64,000 nt of DNA, from NCBI RefSeq assembly GCF_030272615.1, contig NC_081409.1, positions 650,290,468-650,354,467 of the forward strand, in the 5' to 3' direction. Of this stretch, positions 1 to 11,227 are shown one piece after another. The position numbers and the translations under genes were made by a program. Origin of the DNA: Cryptomeria japonica (Eukaryota > Streptophyta > Pinopsida > Cupressales > Cupressaceae). The notes below the pieces were generated by a model. It worked only from the letters and a program-made list of their open reading frames with translations. It did not search any database and was not told where the DNA came from. The number at the start of each line of letters is the position of its first letter. Within the stretch, counting starts at the first letter, position 1.

Positions 1-343
1 TGCCTCATTCAGTGACTCTTAGCCTGCAAGTTACTTGTATCTTGTCCTGGGGTAGTGTACCTCAGCCTACAAGTCCTTTAGGGAGTAGTGAGATTCCTTA
101 GCAATGAGCCTACAACAATATTGTAATCTTATTCATATATTATGAGTTGGCTCTCACCATATTTTTTTCCTTTTTGGAAATTCCATATAAATTTTGTGTT
201 CTCTTCTACATAGTGTTTAATGTTTTGTCTTGCATTGTTTAATAAGGTTAACGTTGAATTAACATTCATTTGTGAAATAAAGTTTAAGTTATTAATCAAG
301 ATTGATTCACCCCCTCCCTCTCAATCTTGTAGTGTGTTTAACA
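1..343 (+). mobile_element. 3' end of a copia-type LTR, truncated by the window edge
   Basis: The segment ends in a tract TGATTCACCCCCTCCCTCTC followed about 25 bases later by TTAACA. The same layout (a C-rich tract shortly before a terminal CA) closes the three other copia LTRs in the window, near 33080, 25120 (other strand) and 39650. The stretch around 30-110 (TTGTATCTTGTCCTG, then CTACAAGTCC) also matches the copia B LTR near 39370-39410. No primer binding site follows position 343, so this is probably a 3' LTR or a solo LTR rather than a 5' LTR. The start lies outside the window. Confidence 0.6.
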
Positions 344-1900
344 CTTTTGAGTATCTTTCAGAAGGCAGATTTGAAATATCATTTGATTAGTACTTCACGA
401 GAAGAAGAAAGAGAGGAGAATAATTGCATAAGGCTGAAGAAATCAAGAAGCAAGAAGTTCAGTTAAAGGTGGAATCTCAAGGTATCATGAAGAAGGTGGG
501 CATTGAAGAGAAAGAGCCGACACAAAAGATCATACAACTAGAGGATAACGGTATTTCAATTAATGCGATTTCATAGAAAGGATGTGATTATTTAGATGAA
601 GTTAATACAAAATTAGTATTTCGGTTGATTATGAAGATAGTTCAAAATATTTTGATATTGTCAAAGAGATGCTCTTTGAAATTAGTGAAGAGGAAACTCT
701 CTTTATACAAGAAGAGAATGCGTTTAACATGCAAGATGATGGAGGGTCACTTATTCAAAATCAAGAGTTTGGTATAAAGAAAACGGTTTTGACACATGGT
801 GATCCTTTGATGGAGTTACAGATTAACATTGTCCATTAATTTTCTTTTAAGAGCAACATTTTGGTTAGCCCTAACTCATGGGTTTTGGATCACAAAAATG
901 GAGTTACTGAGAAATCTCTTTTGCCAAATGAAAACAAGCTCCCTACAAGCAACCAAAGGTATTATAATATTTTAGATCTGTCGCTTTCCTTTTGACATTT
1001 TGGAGATCATGGAAGAGGGGTAGATCATTCTTCAACATTTTATAGTATATGAGATCTAGTTGAATCTATCCAAATGTGATACAAATAATTTTTCTATGGT
1101 TTTCACTTATTCATGCATGATAATAAGGGACCTCAGTTCTTTTTTTGAGCAATCACAGAAAAGAAACATTCAAATCCCTTTGAAGGCTGAAATACTTGAT
1201 GGTTTCATATCATAGTCACGACAAGATTTTCTATTCCACGGACCTGAATAAGTAGGAAGCTAGTTATAACCCTGAGAAAAAGTAAGGTATTTTTGAGTTC
1301 TATGCTACGAAGACTAACATGATTAGTGAAGTTCAATATTTGCAGCTTTTGGAGAAAAATCTCATTATTGAAGATAAAAGGAAAGAAAATTAGAGTATTC
1401 TCTCAAAAGCATTTAGTCTTGATAGTAAGAAGTTTGGAAAGGGTTATTTTTAATGCTTTAACATTTACACATCCCATGGTTTCAAGTTGGTTTCATCTTA
1501 TTGATGATCCTGCATTTAAACAAGCGATAGTGTTAGAGGCAGAATCAAAATCTTAAAGAGTAGAAGATATAAAGGAACATCTGAATGACTCCAAGGACAA
1601 TACTATTCAATACACAAACCATGCCATCAGCACTCTTTACATATAAGAGAATGCAACACTGAGATTTTTGAAAGGCCAATGGAGGTAATCAATTCATATT
1701 TTGTATTTCACACGCTGTGATTTTTCACAACCATTTGCAGGAGAATCTAAGGGGCTAGAAAGTTGTTTCAAGATGAAGAATATGCAAGTTGTGATATTCA
1801 CCGACGAGCATCATAGATTTATTTTTATCATTCCACTGCTTCACAATCAACAAAGAAGAGCATTGAGATATATGCTTCTACGATGATTTTTGGAAAGGAT
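344..1900 (+). pseudogene. Unrecognised decayed coding-like sequence
   Basis: No intact gene. One frame is open for 75 codons at 612-839 and has an acidic, protein-like composition; another is open at 1326-1556 (76 codons). Frames change several times and neither piece matches a family I recognise. Their position, just upstream of a reverse transcriptase relic on the same strand, suggests the gag-protease part of the same dead element, but that is inference. Confidence 0.3.
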
Positions 1901-1919
1901 ATTTTAGCATGCCATGGAT

Positions 1920-2338
1920 TGTGCACATATTGATCTTAAGTTTCAATTTGGTATCATGATACTCTCAGTCGCATATTTGCAAGAAGCACATGAAGTATAA
2001 GTAAGTATAAATTCTTTACTTATAGGGTGACTTTCCAATTCATAGTGAATCAGCTGAGAAATTTTGAATTTATTTATGTTGATGATATCTTGATCTAGAA
2101 CTAGTTTTGGAAATATTCTTAGGAGTATTTAGATATATCTATGGGTTTATTTCAGCAAAACAAGCTCTTTCATAAGGCACCTCCTCGGGAGATTGATATC
2201 GCACTCATGGGTCAGGACATCGACACTCAAAAATGTGAAGTTACAGGAAATAGATATGATGGGAATGTTTTCTTTCTTGAGCAAGTAATTTATACAAGGT
2301 TACTCCAAACCATCATGTCCACCTCCTCGGGAGATTGA
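1920..2338 (+). pseudogene. Ty3/gypsy-like reverse transcriptase relic
   Basis: Fragments of the palm domain remain in order. Near 1930 a stretch reads ILE-ASP-LEU-LYS followed, one frame away, by TYR-HIS, as in the Ty3 motif before the first catalytic Asp. At 2066-2095 the catalytic box reads EFIYVDDILI and is followed directly by a TAG stop. From 2132 onward the frame reads EYLD, then LFQQNKLFHK, which fits the Ty3 segment after the catalytic box (HL..VF..L..NKLF.K). The rest is interrupted by frameshifts and by the tandem repeats that start at 2178. The order of motifs favours Ty3 over copia, but the decay makes the assignment moderate. Confidence 0.55.
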
Positions 2339-2461
2339 TATCGCACTCATGAGTCAGGACATCGGCACTCAAAAATGTGATGTTACAGGAAATAGATATA
2401 ATGGGAATGTTTTCTTTCTTGAGCAAGTAATTTATACAAGGTTACTCCAAACTATCATGTC
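2178..2461. repeat. Tandem duplication, 142-bp unit, two copies
   Basis: Copy one is 2178-2319 and copy two is 2320-2461; both start CACCTCCTCGGGAGATTG. They differ at only a few positions, so the duplication is younger than the decay of the reverse transcriptase relic it lies in. Confidence 0.85.
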
Positions 2462-2577
2462 CACTATGACATGATAGCACTACATAATCCATGTATAAAT
2501 AATTTATACAAGGTTACTCCAAACTATCATGTCCACTATGAAATGATAGCACTACATAATCCATGTATAAATAATTT
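2429..2577. repeat. Tandem duplication, 72-bp unit, two copies
   Basis: Units start at 2429 and 2501 with AATTTATACAAGGTTACTCC and are almost identical. The second array overlaps the end of the 142-bp repeats, so two rounds of duplication with different periods hit the same spot. Confidence 0.85.
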
Positions 2578-3484
2578 CAAAGGGTTGCTAATTTTGAATG
2601 GTTGATGTAGCATTCAAATGCTTATAGCGGAATAAATAATCATTGTATGGTTAATTCCAATTTTTGTATGACCTATATTTCTGGTTTACTACTACTATAT
2701 TCCATTTATATTGATGATCATAAATTTCCTTGATACTGGATGGCTTTTTGCATTCTTGTATATACATCGAAGTTGATATGAACGCATTCATTAGTGCTGC
2801 AACTTATTTTCCAATAAAAATTTCAAAGATGGGAAAGAATGATTTTTAGATTGTGGTTACTCATGGAGATTTTCCAGCCCTTACATAGTTTCCCATACAT
2901 ATATAAGGGACACAACATGGTTTTCTTCTCAATTCGCAGCAAAGCAATACTAGCAATATGGTGTGATATGAAAGTTTTGTATGACTTTTGAAGAATTATG
3001 GATTGTATGTTGTCTACTGAATTCTTCTTGTTATAGATCATTCCATGAAGACAACATCTCTCAAGTTGGGGTAATGTATGAGTTCGTTATTGAACAAGTT
3101 GGTATTGCGTGTTTCTTATTGATAATAATTGGCTATCAAATTATCAAAAAATATATATATTTAATGTTATGTTATATTTATTGTCTCTTAGAAACATATA
3201 TCTTATACGTCAAAATAGATATATTTTATAATCATTTTTTATATTTATTTCTACTCAAATAACAATTAATATTATTCATTCAAATTATCATTTGCTACAA
3301 AATTTACCTTTTAAATTCCTAATACCTAATAGTTCCATAAAATATTTAAAGTGATATAATAAAATTAAATCTTAAAAAGACAAATTTTTAAAACTAGATT
3401 ACAAAACAAATTGAAATAAGAAGATGGTCATATTATTACTTAACTATTTTTAATTATTATCATTAAAGTAAAAAATAATTATAC
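2578..3484. other. AT-rich sequence without a recognisable feature
   Basis: Short open frames on both strands (for example 2823-3041 minus and 2981-3262 plus) have no recognisable domain and an AT-rich composition typical of chance. I see nothing else here. Confidence 0.6.
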
Positions 3485-3594
3485 CTCTAAATGTTCTGAT
3501 GATAGTTTGTTGTGTCCCAAAGAAGCACCATGCTTTTGATACTTCCCAGTTATTCTGCTCATACTTTATCAAAGAATCACTCCAATCACTTAAA
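3485..3594 (-). pseudogene. Possible isolated coding exon of a host gene
   Basis: Read on the minus strand, this 110-bp block is fully open and protein-like (it contains SDWSDSLIKYEQNNWE and KAWCFFGTQQ), in sharp contrast with its AT-rich surroundings. It is flanked on its 5' side by a T-rich tract ending in CAAG and on its 3' side by GTATAATT, so both splice borders fit. I do not recognise the protein. No partner exon was found nearby. It could be an exon of a gene with very long introns, a captured gene fragment or a relic. Confidence 0.35.
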
Positions 3595-4512
3595 CTTGTA
3601 TCAAGTAAAAAAATGTAACAAATTAATATGTTTTACATAATTTTAAATTTATCGATTTATAATTTAATTTAAACATAATAAAAAAATATTATTTATAAAA
3701 ATCTAACAGAAATAAAATAATTTTTGTTGTGATTATATTTTTCTTGTTTAAAAAAACAAAAGATGAAAGAGGTCAACAAATAGGTAAGAATATTGGATCA
3801 TGAAGGCCAATGCTATAGATATAGTCAAAGTCCCTTATCTTATAAAATATATGTTTCCTTCACATCACATAAGCTTGATATTAATGTTCGGTCAACATTA
3901 ATATGACAATATTGTTAAAGATATTATTTAACCTTTTGGAAAACCTCATATTGTTCAATGAATGCGAATAAAATCTCTAAACCTCTAACAAAACTATATC
4001 CTAGTAATCTCACGATTATGAGTAAAAGGCACGAAACTCAAGATGGCCCATTCTAGGGACTAAAATGGAAAAACAGTGTAGACCGAGGGTCGATATAATT
4101 TAAAATCATATTATATATTAATTTTGAGATTCCTCTTGAAAATAATAAAATTATTATATATAAAATGAGAAGATTTCTTGTAAATATATATTGCTTGAAA
4201 TATAGTATAGACGGAATTTACACTAATTCGTAATATAAAAATATTAACATTTAAATTGAAATAGTTAGACTCTAAAATATGCTTTAAGAACTCAAACAAT
4301 TTATGGCTAATGGATTTTTTTATTAAGCAGTAATAAATCCATTAATAAAATATAGTCATATGTATTTTTTTATTTGCAGAATATAAAATATAAAGAAACT
4401 TCATAAAATCAATTTGAATAAGGACATTGATATATTGATATTTAGTATTTGAATTATAATATAAAAGTTATAAGAATATTAATTGATGTTCATTTTCACT
4501 TAGCAACAAAAT
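3595..4512. other. AT-rich sequence without a recognisable feature
   Basis: Low-complexity AT-rich sequence on both strands with no protein-like frame, repeat or RNA that I can support. Confidence 0.6.
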
Positions 4513-4520
4513 TTATGATA

Positions 4521-4882
4521 ATCTAGGGGTTCGTCCCATAGTGTGATGGTTAAGTCATAGCATTGTTGTTATTGCCACCAACATTCAAATCTTGCTAAGC
4601 TATTGTGCATGTAGGCCTTGTGCCCTCCTTGATCTAATATGCTCACAAGTTTGAACCTTCATGTCAATGCTATTGGTGTCCATGCAAAGTACCTTGTGCT
4701 CCAAACCCTCATTGGACTAGTGCGTTCATGACTTTTGAGACCTTGTTTGCCAACTTTTCTTTTGGATCTGAACTATTCATGTTCATGTTGTGCATTCATG
4801 TCGGGGATGAGGTCCCATTATTGTGGCTTCAATTGGACTTGAGCTAGACTAAAAATATTAAAACTCACCAATAAAAAGAAAC
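4521..4882 (+). mobile_element. tRNA-derived SINE
   Basis: The 5' end resembles a tRNA gene: an A-box-like TAGTGTGATGG at 4539-4549 followed by TTAAG, and a B-box-like CATTCAAATCT at 4582-4592, about 33 bases apart as in RNA polymerase III promoters. The roughly 290-bp body after it is unrelated to tRNA, and the 3' end is A-rich (AATAAAAAGAAAC). The unit is flanked by an 8-bp direct repeat TTATGATA (4513-4520 and 4883-4890), the target-site duplication expected of LINE-driven insertion. A non-autonomous SINE would be mobilised by a LINE such as the L1 at 15-20 kb. I do not recognise the family. Confidence 0.7.
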
Positions 4883-4890
4883 TTATGATA

Positions 4891-7614
4891 GTGCAAAAAT
4901 TTAATATTACCAATGCGTGCACAAATATGGGGGGCCAAAAAGTGGACACAAAGACTATTTAGTTAATAGAAAGAAAAATGTATCTTATAACACACTCGTG
5001 ATTTGATAGCAATTGAGCCCAGCCTAGTCGCTATTAAACCATAATACAAGCACACTATTTCTCTATTAAAACTAAAAGAAAAAGGCCAAGCTTTTTTAGC
5101 CCAACCCCATTTATACTAATACCTAACAGGTCTTATAATGCACTCACATTATTTCTCATTTATAATACAGAAAAAAGATTTCAACCTCATTTGAACCTAA
5201 CCCCATATTTGTCAAGCCCTAACATAAGAGAAAAAACATGAGTACATTTGTGAAATATTTGAGTGAACGCAAGCTAGCAAAATTCTACCATGACATACAT
5301 GAGGTTACAAAGATAAGATTTTTAGGTTTTTTTAGTGGTTTCAAGTATAATGAAATATGTTTCTAATATTTTGATTCATCCCTTGTACACCCTCAAACAC
5401 TGATTCTCCAAAATATGTGGAAGGAATTCTCATTTAAGAGAAAGTAGAGGTTATCCCCTTTTAAATTCCTCTATTTATTCTTGGACCTCCTTGTGACACA
5501 CAACCAAAATTATTAGGTTAATTTAAAACCAACAAAATAAATTTCAAATATTGATTAATATATTGAAAAATCTTAATGCAACTACTCCACATAAAGATCC
5601 CTCATATCATTATTGGAATATACTATTTCTCATATAAATTCTATTAGTGGCTAAATAGACATATGGCTAAATCATAGGGAGAGCACATGATAATTCTACA
5701 CCACAAAATTACCATATAAATAAGTAAAATGGAATAATTTAAAGTATGACTTGTGTGCATTATTTATTGATTTCAGAACCAATCCACACCTACACGAGTA
5801 TTGCAAGAGATTATGTATATAATGGTGGCAACAAAAAAGAATAATATTTTTTTAGAGATAGGCAAGTGGATGGATTTTTACTATCCCCATACAACAAAAT
5901 AAGGTCCCATAATATTTTTTTGAGGAAACCTTATTTTGATTTCTTACTAAATGAAATCCCAAATTATTTTGATATGCATCACTTTTAGGGTAGAGGAAAA
6001 GGAATTGTACAAAATAGAGAAGGGGCATCTCATGCCTAGGACCATGTACATGAACCCTAGGTAAAAAAATATTCAATAAGTGATGATCCCTTCCTCTATG
6101 AAGGAGAGTATCAAGGTGGATAGTGTATAGTCAATGAGTTCCCAATACAAACCTTTATATAGTATAATGGGCCATTTTTATCGAATGTTGAGGGTAAGAC
6201 TTCTAGGTGTACACGCTCAAGTCACCTTTACCACAATTGTGGATTTACCTAAGACTATGGGTTAGAGGATGATAAGGAAAAAGAAACTATAAAAGATAAT
6301 TTAGAGTTCAAGAGTATGGTAGATAGGGCCACAAAGAGAACACATCTGTATTAGTCAATATCGTGTTGAAAAATAATTTTCTCCATAACAAATTCAATAT
6401 CGATCAACAGGTCATTTTAAATAAGGTTCTACAAACTTATGACTTTTTTCTTTTAAAATATAAGTTTAATTATATTAATCCATTATGAATGAAAATTAAT
6501 GTAAAGGATTGCATATAATGAAATTCTAAAGTTAGAGTATTCATCCTATATTTATCAATCCTTTAGCTCCAAATTTTGCAACAATGTTGAATCCATATGT
6601 ATGTAACTATAACAAAATAGTAAATATACTACAAATAAATTGATGGCATAAATTAATGGTAATCTTAAAATTAATATTAATGATGAACAAATGGATGTTG
6701 CAACTACAACATCAACACCCATTGGTGGTAATGGTTGTTGTCAACTTTAACTTAATTATTTTTTATCATTATGGTTATAAATAATGTTAGATAGATTCTT
6801 GTTAAATAATATTATTTTATATTTAGTCAATTGTGTCAAATCCAAGCCCTCATAATATTAATGGTACCCTAGAGATAGGTATAATACAATAATTTTATCT
6901 TCAATACCTTTGATAGAGGTATGAGCAAGTAATGTAGATGTCATTTTATATTTCTTGTTTTAACCCACATCAATTAGTGTATATTTAGTTGATATTAATC
7001 TTTAGCTTAATTTATTTCTTCATTATTATCATAGATTGTCACAACTACAATTTGTACACATTTCCATTAGAAGTATGAAGAGAATTAGAGGATGATTGAC
7101 GTAAATTATTATCTTATGATAAGTGGCTATTCACTCATTGTATATTTCCTTTTTTATATATTACTGTGTATATGGTTTGATTATCTTAATAGGTGGACAT
7201 TTTAATAAGATTAAAAAATAGGTCCCTCAACCAATTCAAAAGAAATAGACATTGGCCACTATTCCATCTTCTAAAAAATTAGAGTCATTGCATCTTCCAT
7301 CCTAGTCCATTAGACTGACATATTATAGCATTTTTTTGTATTCGATATGACTTTGTTGTACATACATTTTATCCAACATTTAACATTATATGTATGAATT
7401 TATTTGTACAATCATTATATTCATGACATAATATATACACTATATTGCATTACCATGAAAAAATGTATAGAAAACTTTATATTATATATACATGTGCCAT
7501 ATGTACTGTTTCTATATGATTTTATCAGAATTTCATAAGATTGTTGTGTAAAATAAGTGCATAGGAATCATATATTATCCAATGTGAGTGAATTCAAATA
7601 AATTAATATTTAAT
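4891..7614. other. AT-rich intergenic sequence
   Basis: No supported gene or element. A plus-strand stretch near 6225-6345 is weakly protein-like (GLEDDKEKETIKDN) but is broken by stops and matches nothing I know. The 74-codon minus frame at 5852-6076 has no recognisable domain. Confidence 0.5.
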
Positions 7615-8225
7615 TCAAAATTGAACCTTCTTATATCCACATCTTTTCATCAATTTTCTTTAACAATTAATTATTCAATCACCCTACTAATTTTCCATTT
7701 TTCTCTAACGTTAATTAAATAAACAAATTATTTAATTAATTATTCATCTCCCTTTAATTAAAGAGAGCTCAAAATCCTCATCTTCCACATCTATCCATAT
7801 CTTTCCTATCTATCTATCCACTCTCTCTTTTCTTCTATCCATTCTTCCTGCCCCCTTGTTGTATCCATTTCCCCAACCAATCTAACATTCCTCCCTTCTT
7901 ACTAACTTTTCATTACATTTTTATTACCTAAGCCCATCTTTCTAGCCTAGTCATCTTGTCGATAAATTGAGCTCCTTTGAAAAACATTTGCTTAATCATC
8001 CTTATCTTGATCATCTGGGGCATATTAGGACACATTCCTTTGAATTCTTCTTCATTGAAACAACACCTAAAATCACGTTGTCTCAAAAAGGGGGAAAATA
8101 TAGACATTAAAAATTGATCGTTCTTATGTCCACCCCTTTCATCAATTTTCTTCTAACCCTAATTAAACCATTTTTATTATTTAATTGATTATTCATCTCC
8201 CTTTAACTAATTAATTAATGCAGTC
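7615..8225. repeat. Diverged direct repeat, about 130 bp, two copies
   Basis: Blocks at about 7615-7760 and 8100-8225 share the same order of words: AAATTGA, then TTCTTAT.TCCAC, then CATCAATTTTCTT, then TTATTCATCTCCCTTTAA. They are diverged and lie in AT-rich sequence with many ATTTAATTAATT runs. Similar AT-rich words recur at 63640-64000. This may be an old LTR or MITE pair, but no termini are visible. Confidence 0.4.
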
Positions 8226-8869
8226 TTTACATTCTTCTATCCCTTTATAAATAGGTAATGTTAGTTATTTAATAATATAATTGTTCTTCTATAGTCAAAT
8301 GAGTTATTTAATCCATTCCACCATTCACCCTTTTCCCTTTTCAACCAGCTAAATAGATAAAATGCCTATTTAATTTTATCCTTGCTAGTGAAATTAAATA
8401 GTTTTATTATTTAATTTCTCCCCTTTCCACTCACCTCCCCACTCTCTCCCTAACTTTGGAAAACTTTTTCCTATGCAATCTGGGTTGCACATTATGACTG
8501 GGATGCATTCAAAGTCATTCCTTGATCTGTCTCCCTCCAAATTTATAAATCCATATCCCTCCCTCTATTTTCTCTTTAACCAAACTTCATGAGTTTTTCT
8601 TATATCATTTTAACATTGTGCTTGCAGATTTTTTAGGGCAATTATAGGTCAATTTTGAAGAAGACTCATGAGCAATGGACAACCACTATGAGGAGGATGT
8701 TTGGTGTTGTGTTTTTCTTTTTTGTGAATTGCTACCTAGGGGTAGCTACCTTCCATTACATCAAAACAAAAATTACATTCAAACACAAAGAGAAAAGCAG
8801 GATTCTAATGGCTTCCATGACATCCTACAACCTCTCTATTTGATCAAATAGGAAGATGCTCCCATTTTC
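8226..8869. other. AT-rich sequence without a recognisable feature
   Basis: A 62-codon plus-strand frame at 8655-8843 has no recognisable domain. Nothing else is supported. Confidence 0.5.
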
Positions 8870-9347
8870 AGATATCATGCATTCATAAGTCTTTAGATTG
8901 TTCCTCAAGATTTGATCCCTAAAAACTTTGATAGTGTCCACCTTGTCTACATCCTTGATCACCTCCTCAATATCAAAGGCATCTACAACCAGCCTTCAAA
9001 AGTCGTGGGATTGAGGGCCTCCAAAGCTTTGACTGTAGGATCTACCAGCTCAAGAACCACCATCTTCCTTATCACCCACTCTGTGACCTCATAGTTTGTT
9101 ATGGTCCGCACCAGATTGTATGCAAAACATTCTAGTAGCTCACCATTATGGCAGTGCTCCCCTTCCAGCCTTTAGCTTTGATAATGTCTCTTATCACTTG
9201 CTCTATGACATCTCCTTCCAGCACAAAAGCTTCCTTCAATTGCACCAAAATGGATTCCTGTCCACACTCACACTTACATTCTAAGATTTTGATGTATTGC
9301 TCTGTCAATTTCTCTGCTCTCTCTAAATTTGGTCAAAATCCACTTAT
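8870..9347 (-). pseudogene. Unrecognised protein-like relic interrupted by element C
   Basis: On the minus strand the left flank of element C is open and charged over long stretches, with one frame change near 9110. It includes LTKFRERAEKLTEQYIKILE, EAFVLEGDVIEQVIRDIIKA and VTEWVIRKMVVLELVDPTVK. Heptad-like spacing of Leu and Ile suggests a coiled coil in the first part. Because C inserted here with a clean duplication, the frame should continue at 14898 and rightward, where it enters the region downstream of the LINE ORF2. I do not recognise the family; a structural protein of another retroelement is possible. Confidence 0.4.
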
Positions 9348-9352
9348 CCCTC
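9348..9352. repeat. Target-site duplication CCCTC, left copy, element C
   Basis: CCCTC directly precedes TGTTG at 9353. The same five bases follow CAACA at 14898-14902. Confidence 0.85.
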
Positions 9353-9879
9353 TGTTGTGTGTTGCACACACTCCCTGTTGCCGAAAGGGTCCCCCTTTCC
9401 TTTTTGGTCTTTTTTGCCTTTGCCCTGTTGAGTTCCTTGCAAGGTGTCTCGCGTCCTTTTGAGCGTGCCCGTAGTCAGTCCATGAGATGATGATGTCATG
9501 AGCAAAAGCTTGTGAATCCGTGAGATCAATTGAGCCTTCAAGCATGAAAATTCCAAGATATCGTTCAGACTTGTAAAATCGTCTAAGATAGGCGTAGAAT
9601 GATAGAAACTGGCACAATCCTCCAAGTAAAAGATAAAGCGTCTGAAGGTCGCATAAGGACCCAAAGTGCTGATTGGCGCCAGAGGATATAGAGTTTCTGA
9701 AAGGTTTACAAGATGGGTAAAATCCTGATTCTCGCCAGTCAAGGGTAAATTGCAAGGGTTTTAAAAATTGGCAAAACCTCCAGAAATGCCGAGATACGAA
9801 CTTGATGCAAAATCGCAGTGTTTTGTAAAGAATTTCCATAATACCATAGAAATTCGGAAGTTTGCAAGTCACTATAAAG

Positions 9880-10810
9880 TGCTGAAGTTTCCAAACTCCT
9901 CCCAAACGCTGAAATTCACATTTGGAGGAAAAAGTGCGTGAAAATGCAAGTTTGCAAATATTGAAAAGTGTCCAGGTTTTCAAAAAATCCCAAATAGCCG
10001 AAGTTTTAATTCAAGGGTAAAAAATAAAAAACTTGCAAAAGCTCTCAAGATGCCGAAGTTGGAAAAGTGCATTAAAATGCCGAAATTCGCATTTGGAGGG
10101 TAAAGTGCGAAAGGTTAAAAGGCTTGCAAACTCCTCATAAATCCCGAAATTCGCCTTATGAGAGGTTAATAGAGGTTAATAGAAAGTTAAAAAGTTTGCA
10201 AAATACCTCTAAATCCCGAAAAGCGCACTATAAGAGAAAAGTTTTGAAGTTGGAAACTTGAAAAGTGCACTAAAGTGCCGAAATTGGCAAAACCCTCGAA
10301 AATGCCGAAAATCACCTTATGAGAGATAAGTGGAGAGTTTAGAAAGTTTGAAAACTCCTCCAATTCGCCGAAATTCACATTTGGAGGGTAAAGTGTGAAA
10401 AGGGTAAAACTTGCAATAGCTCTTAAAATGTTGAAGTTTCAAAAAACCTCCGAAAACCCTGAAAATTGCATTGTGGAGGATAGTGAGGGAAATAAAAGTT
10501 CGTAAAGCAATTGAAAACCCCGAAATCGCGCAATAAGGCAAAATCGCGATTTTTGAAAGGCTTGCAAAGAGACCCCCAAATGCCGAAAATCGCGTTATTG
10601 GGGATAGTTGCAAGAAAGTTTAAAAGTTTGAAAAACCCTTAAAAGGTTGAAGTTCGCCAAGGGCAAAATCGTGATTTTAAGCTCTACATGAAACCCCCCC
10701 CCCCCTTCTCCAGAAATCGCCAGAAAAGGGCGCAAGTGTCGCTATACTTAGAAGTTTGCAAGGGCACGTAAAATGCTGAAAATCGTATAGGAGAAAATCG
10801 CGATTCCTAA
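9880..10810. repeat. Field of diverged CCGAAATTCGC modules in element C
   Basis: Short modules recur every 60-110 bases: GCCGAAATTCGCATTTGGAG (10081), CCCGAAATTCGCC (10143), CCCGAAAAGCGCACT (10215), GCCGAAATTCACATTTGGAG (10368), CCCGAAATCGCGCAATAAGG (10518) and GCCGAAAATCGCGTTATTGG (10581). Each is followed by a purine-rich stretch and often by AAGTTTGCAAA. A perfect palindrome AAAATCGCGATTTT sits at 10540-10553 with near copies at about 10667 and 10794. CpG density is unusually high for this window. Open frames across the field (9333-9983 minus and others) are by-products of the repeats. Confidence 0.7.
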
Positions 10811-11227
10811 ACATTGCAATCATTCCAAACTCCCTAAGTTTGAAGAATCCCGCAGAAGTCAAAATCCCAATCAAGGTAAAATCGCTATTAACCCAAGTCA
10901 CCAAGGTAAGACAACAAAAATTTCAAGGAGATCACGATTTTCACTGGAGTTAGCAAAACCCTCCCAATCTCCGAAATTCACCAGATAAGGTGTAGATGTT
11001 AAGGATTAAAAATTTGCAAAAGCCCCATCCTTTGAAAATCGCCATTAGGTAAAACGCAAGATAGGGTTTTCAAAGTATTGCAACTCCCCCATTCATTTTT
11101 ACCACACAGGAGGCAAAATCATTAAGGTAAAAGAATTGCCAATTCTAAGTTTCTAAAAACTGCATTTTTTCCCTCCGAGCCTTAGGTGCGAAAATCACGA
11201 ATGGGAGTTAACCGTTGAAATTCGAAA

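Noticed and set aside
2063-2098. Assignment of the YVDD box to a copia reverse transcriptase
   Set aside because: YVDD is common in copia, but the sequence after it (EYLD, then LFQQNKLFHK) and the ID.K motif before it fit Ty3 better. Kept as Ty3-like with moderate confidence.
4521-4600. A tRNA gene
   Set aside because: Box-like motifs are present but no cloverleaf arms can be drawn, and the unit continues for about 290 bp with flanking target duplications, which fits a SINE.
9333-9983. A 216-codon minus-strand ORF
   Set aside because: It starts outside C, crosses its border and consists of the start region and diverged CCGAAA modules of C; the composition follows the repeats, and overlapping frames are equally open.
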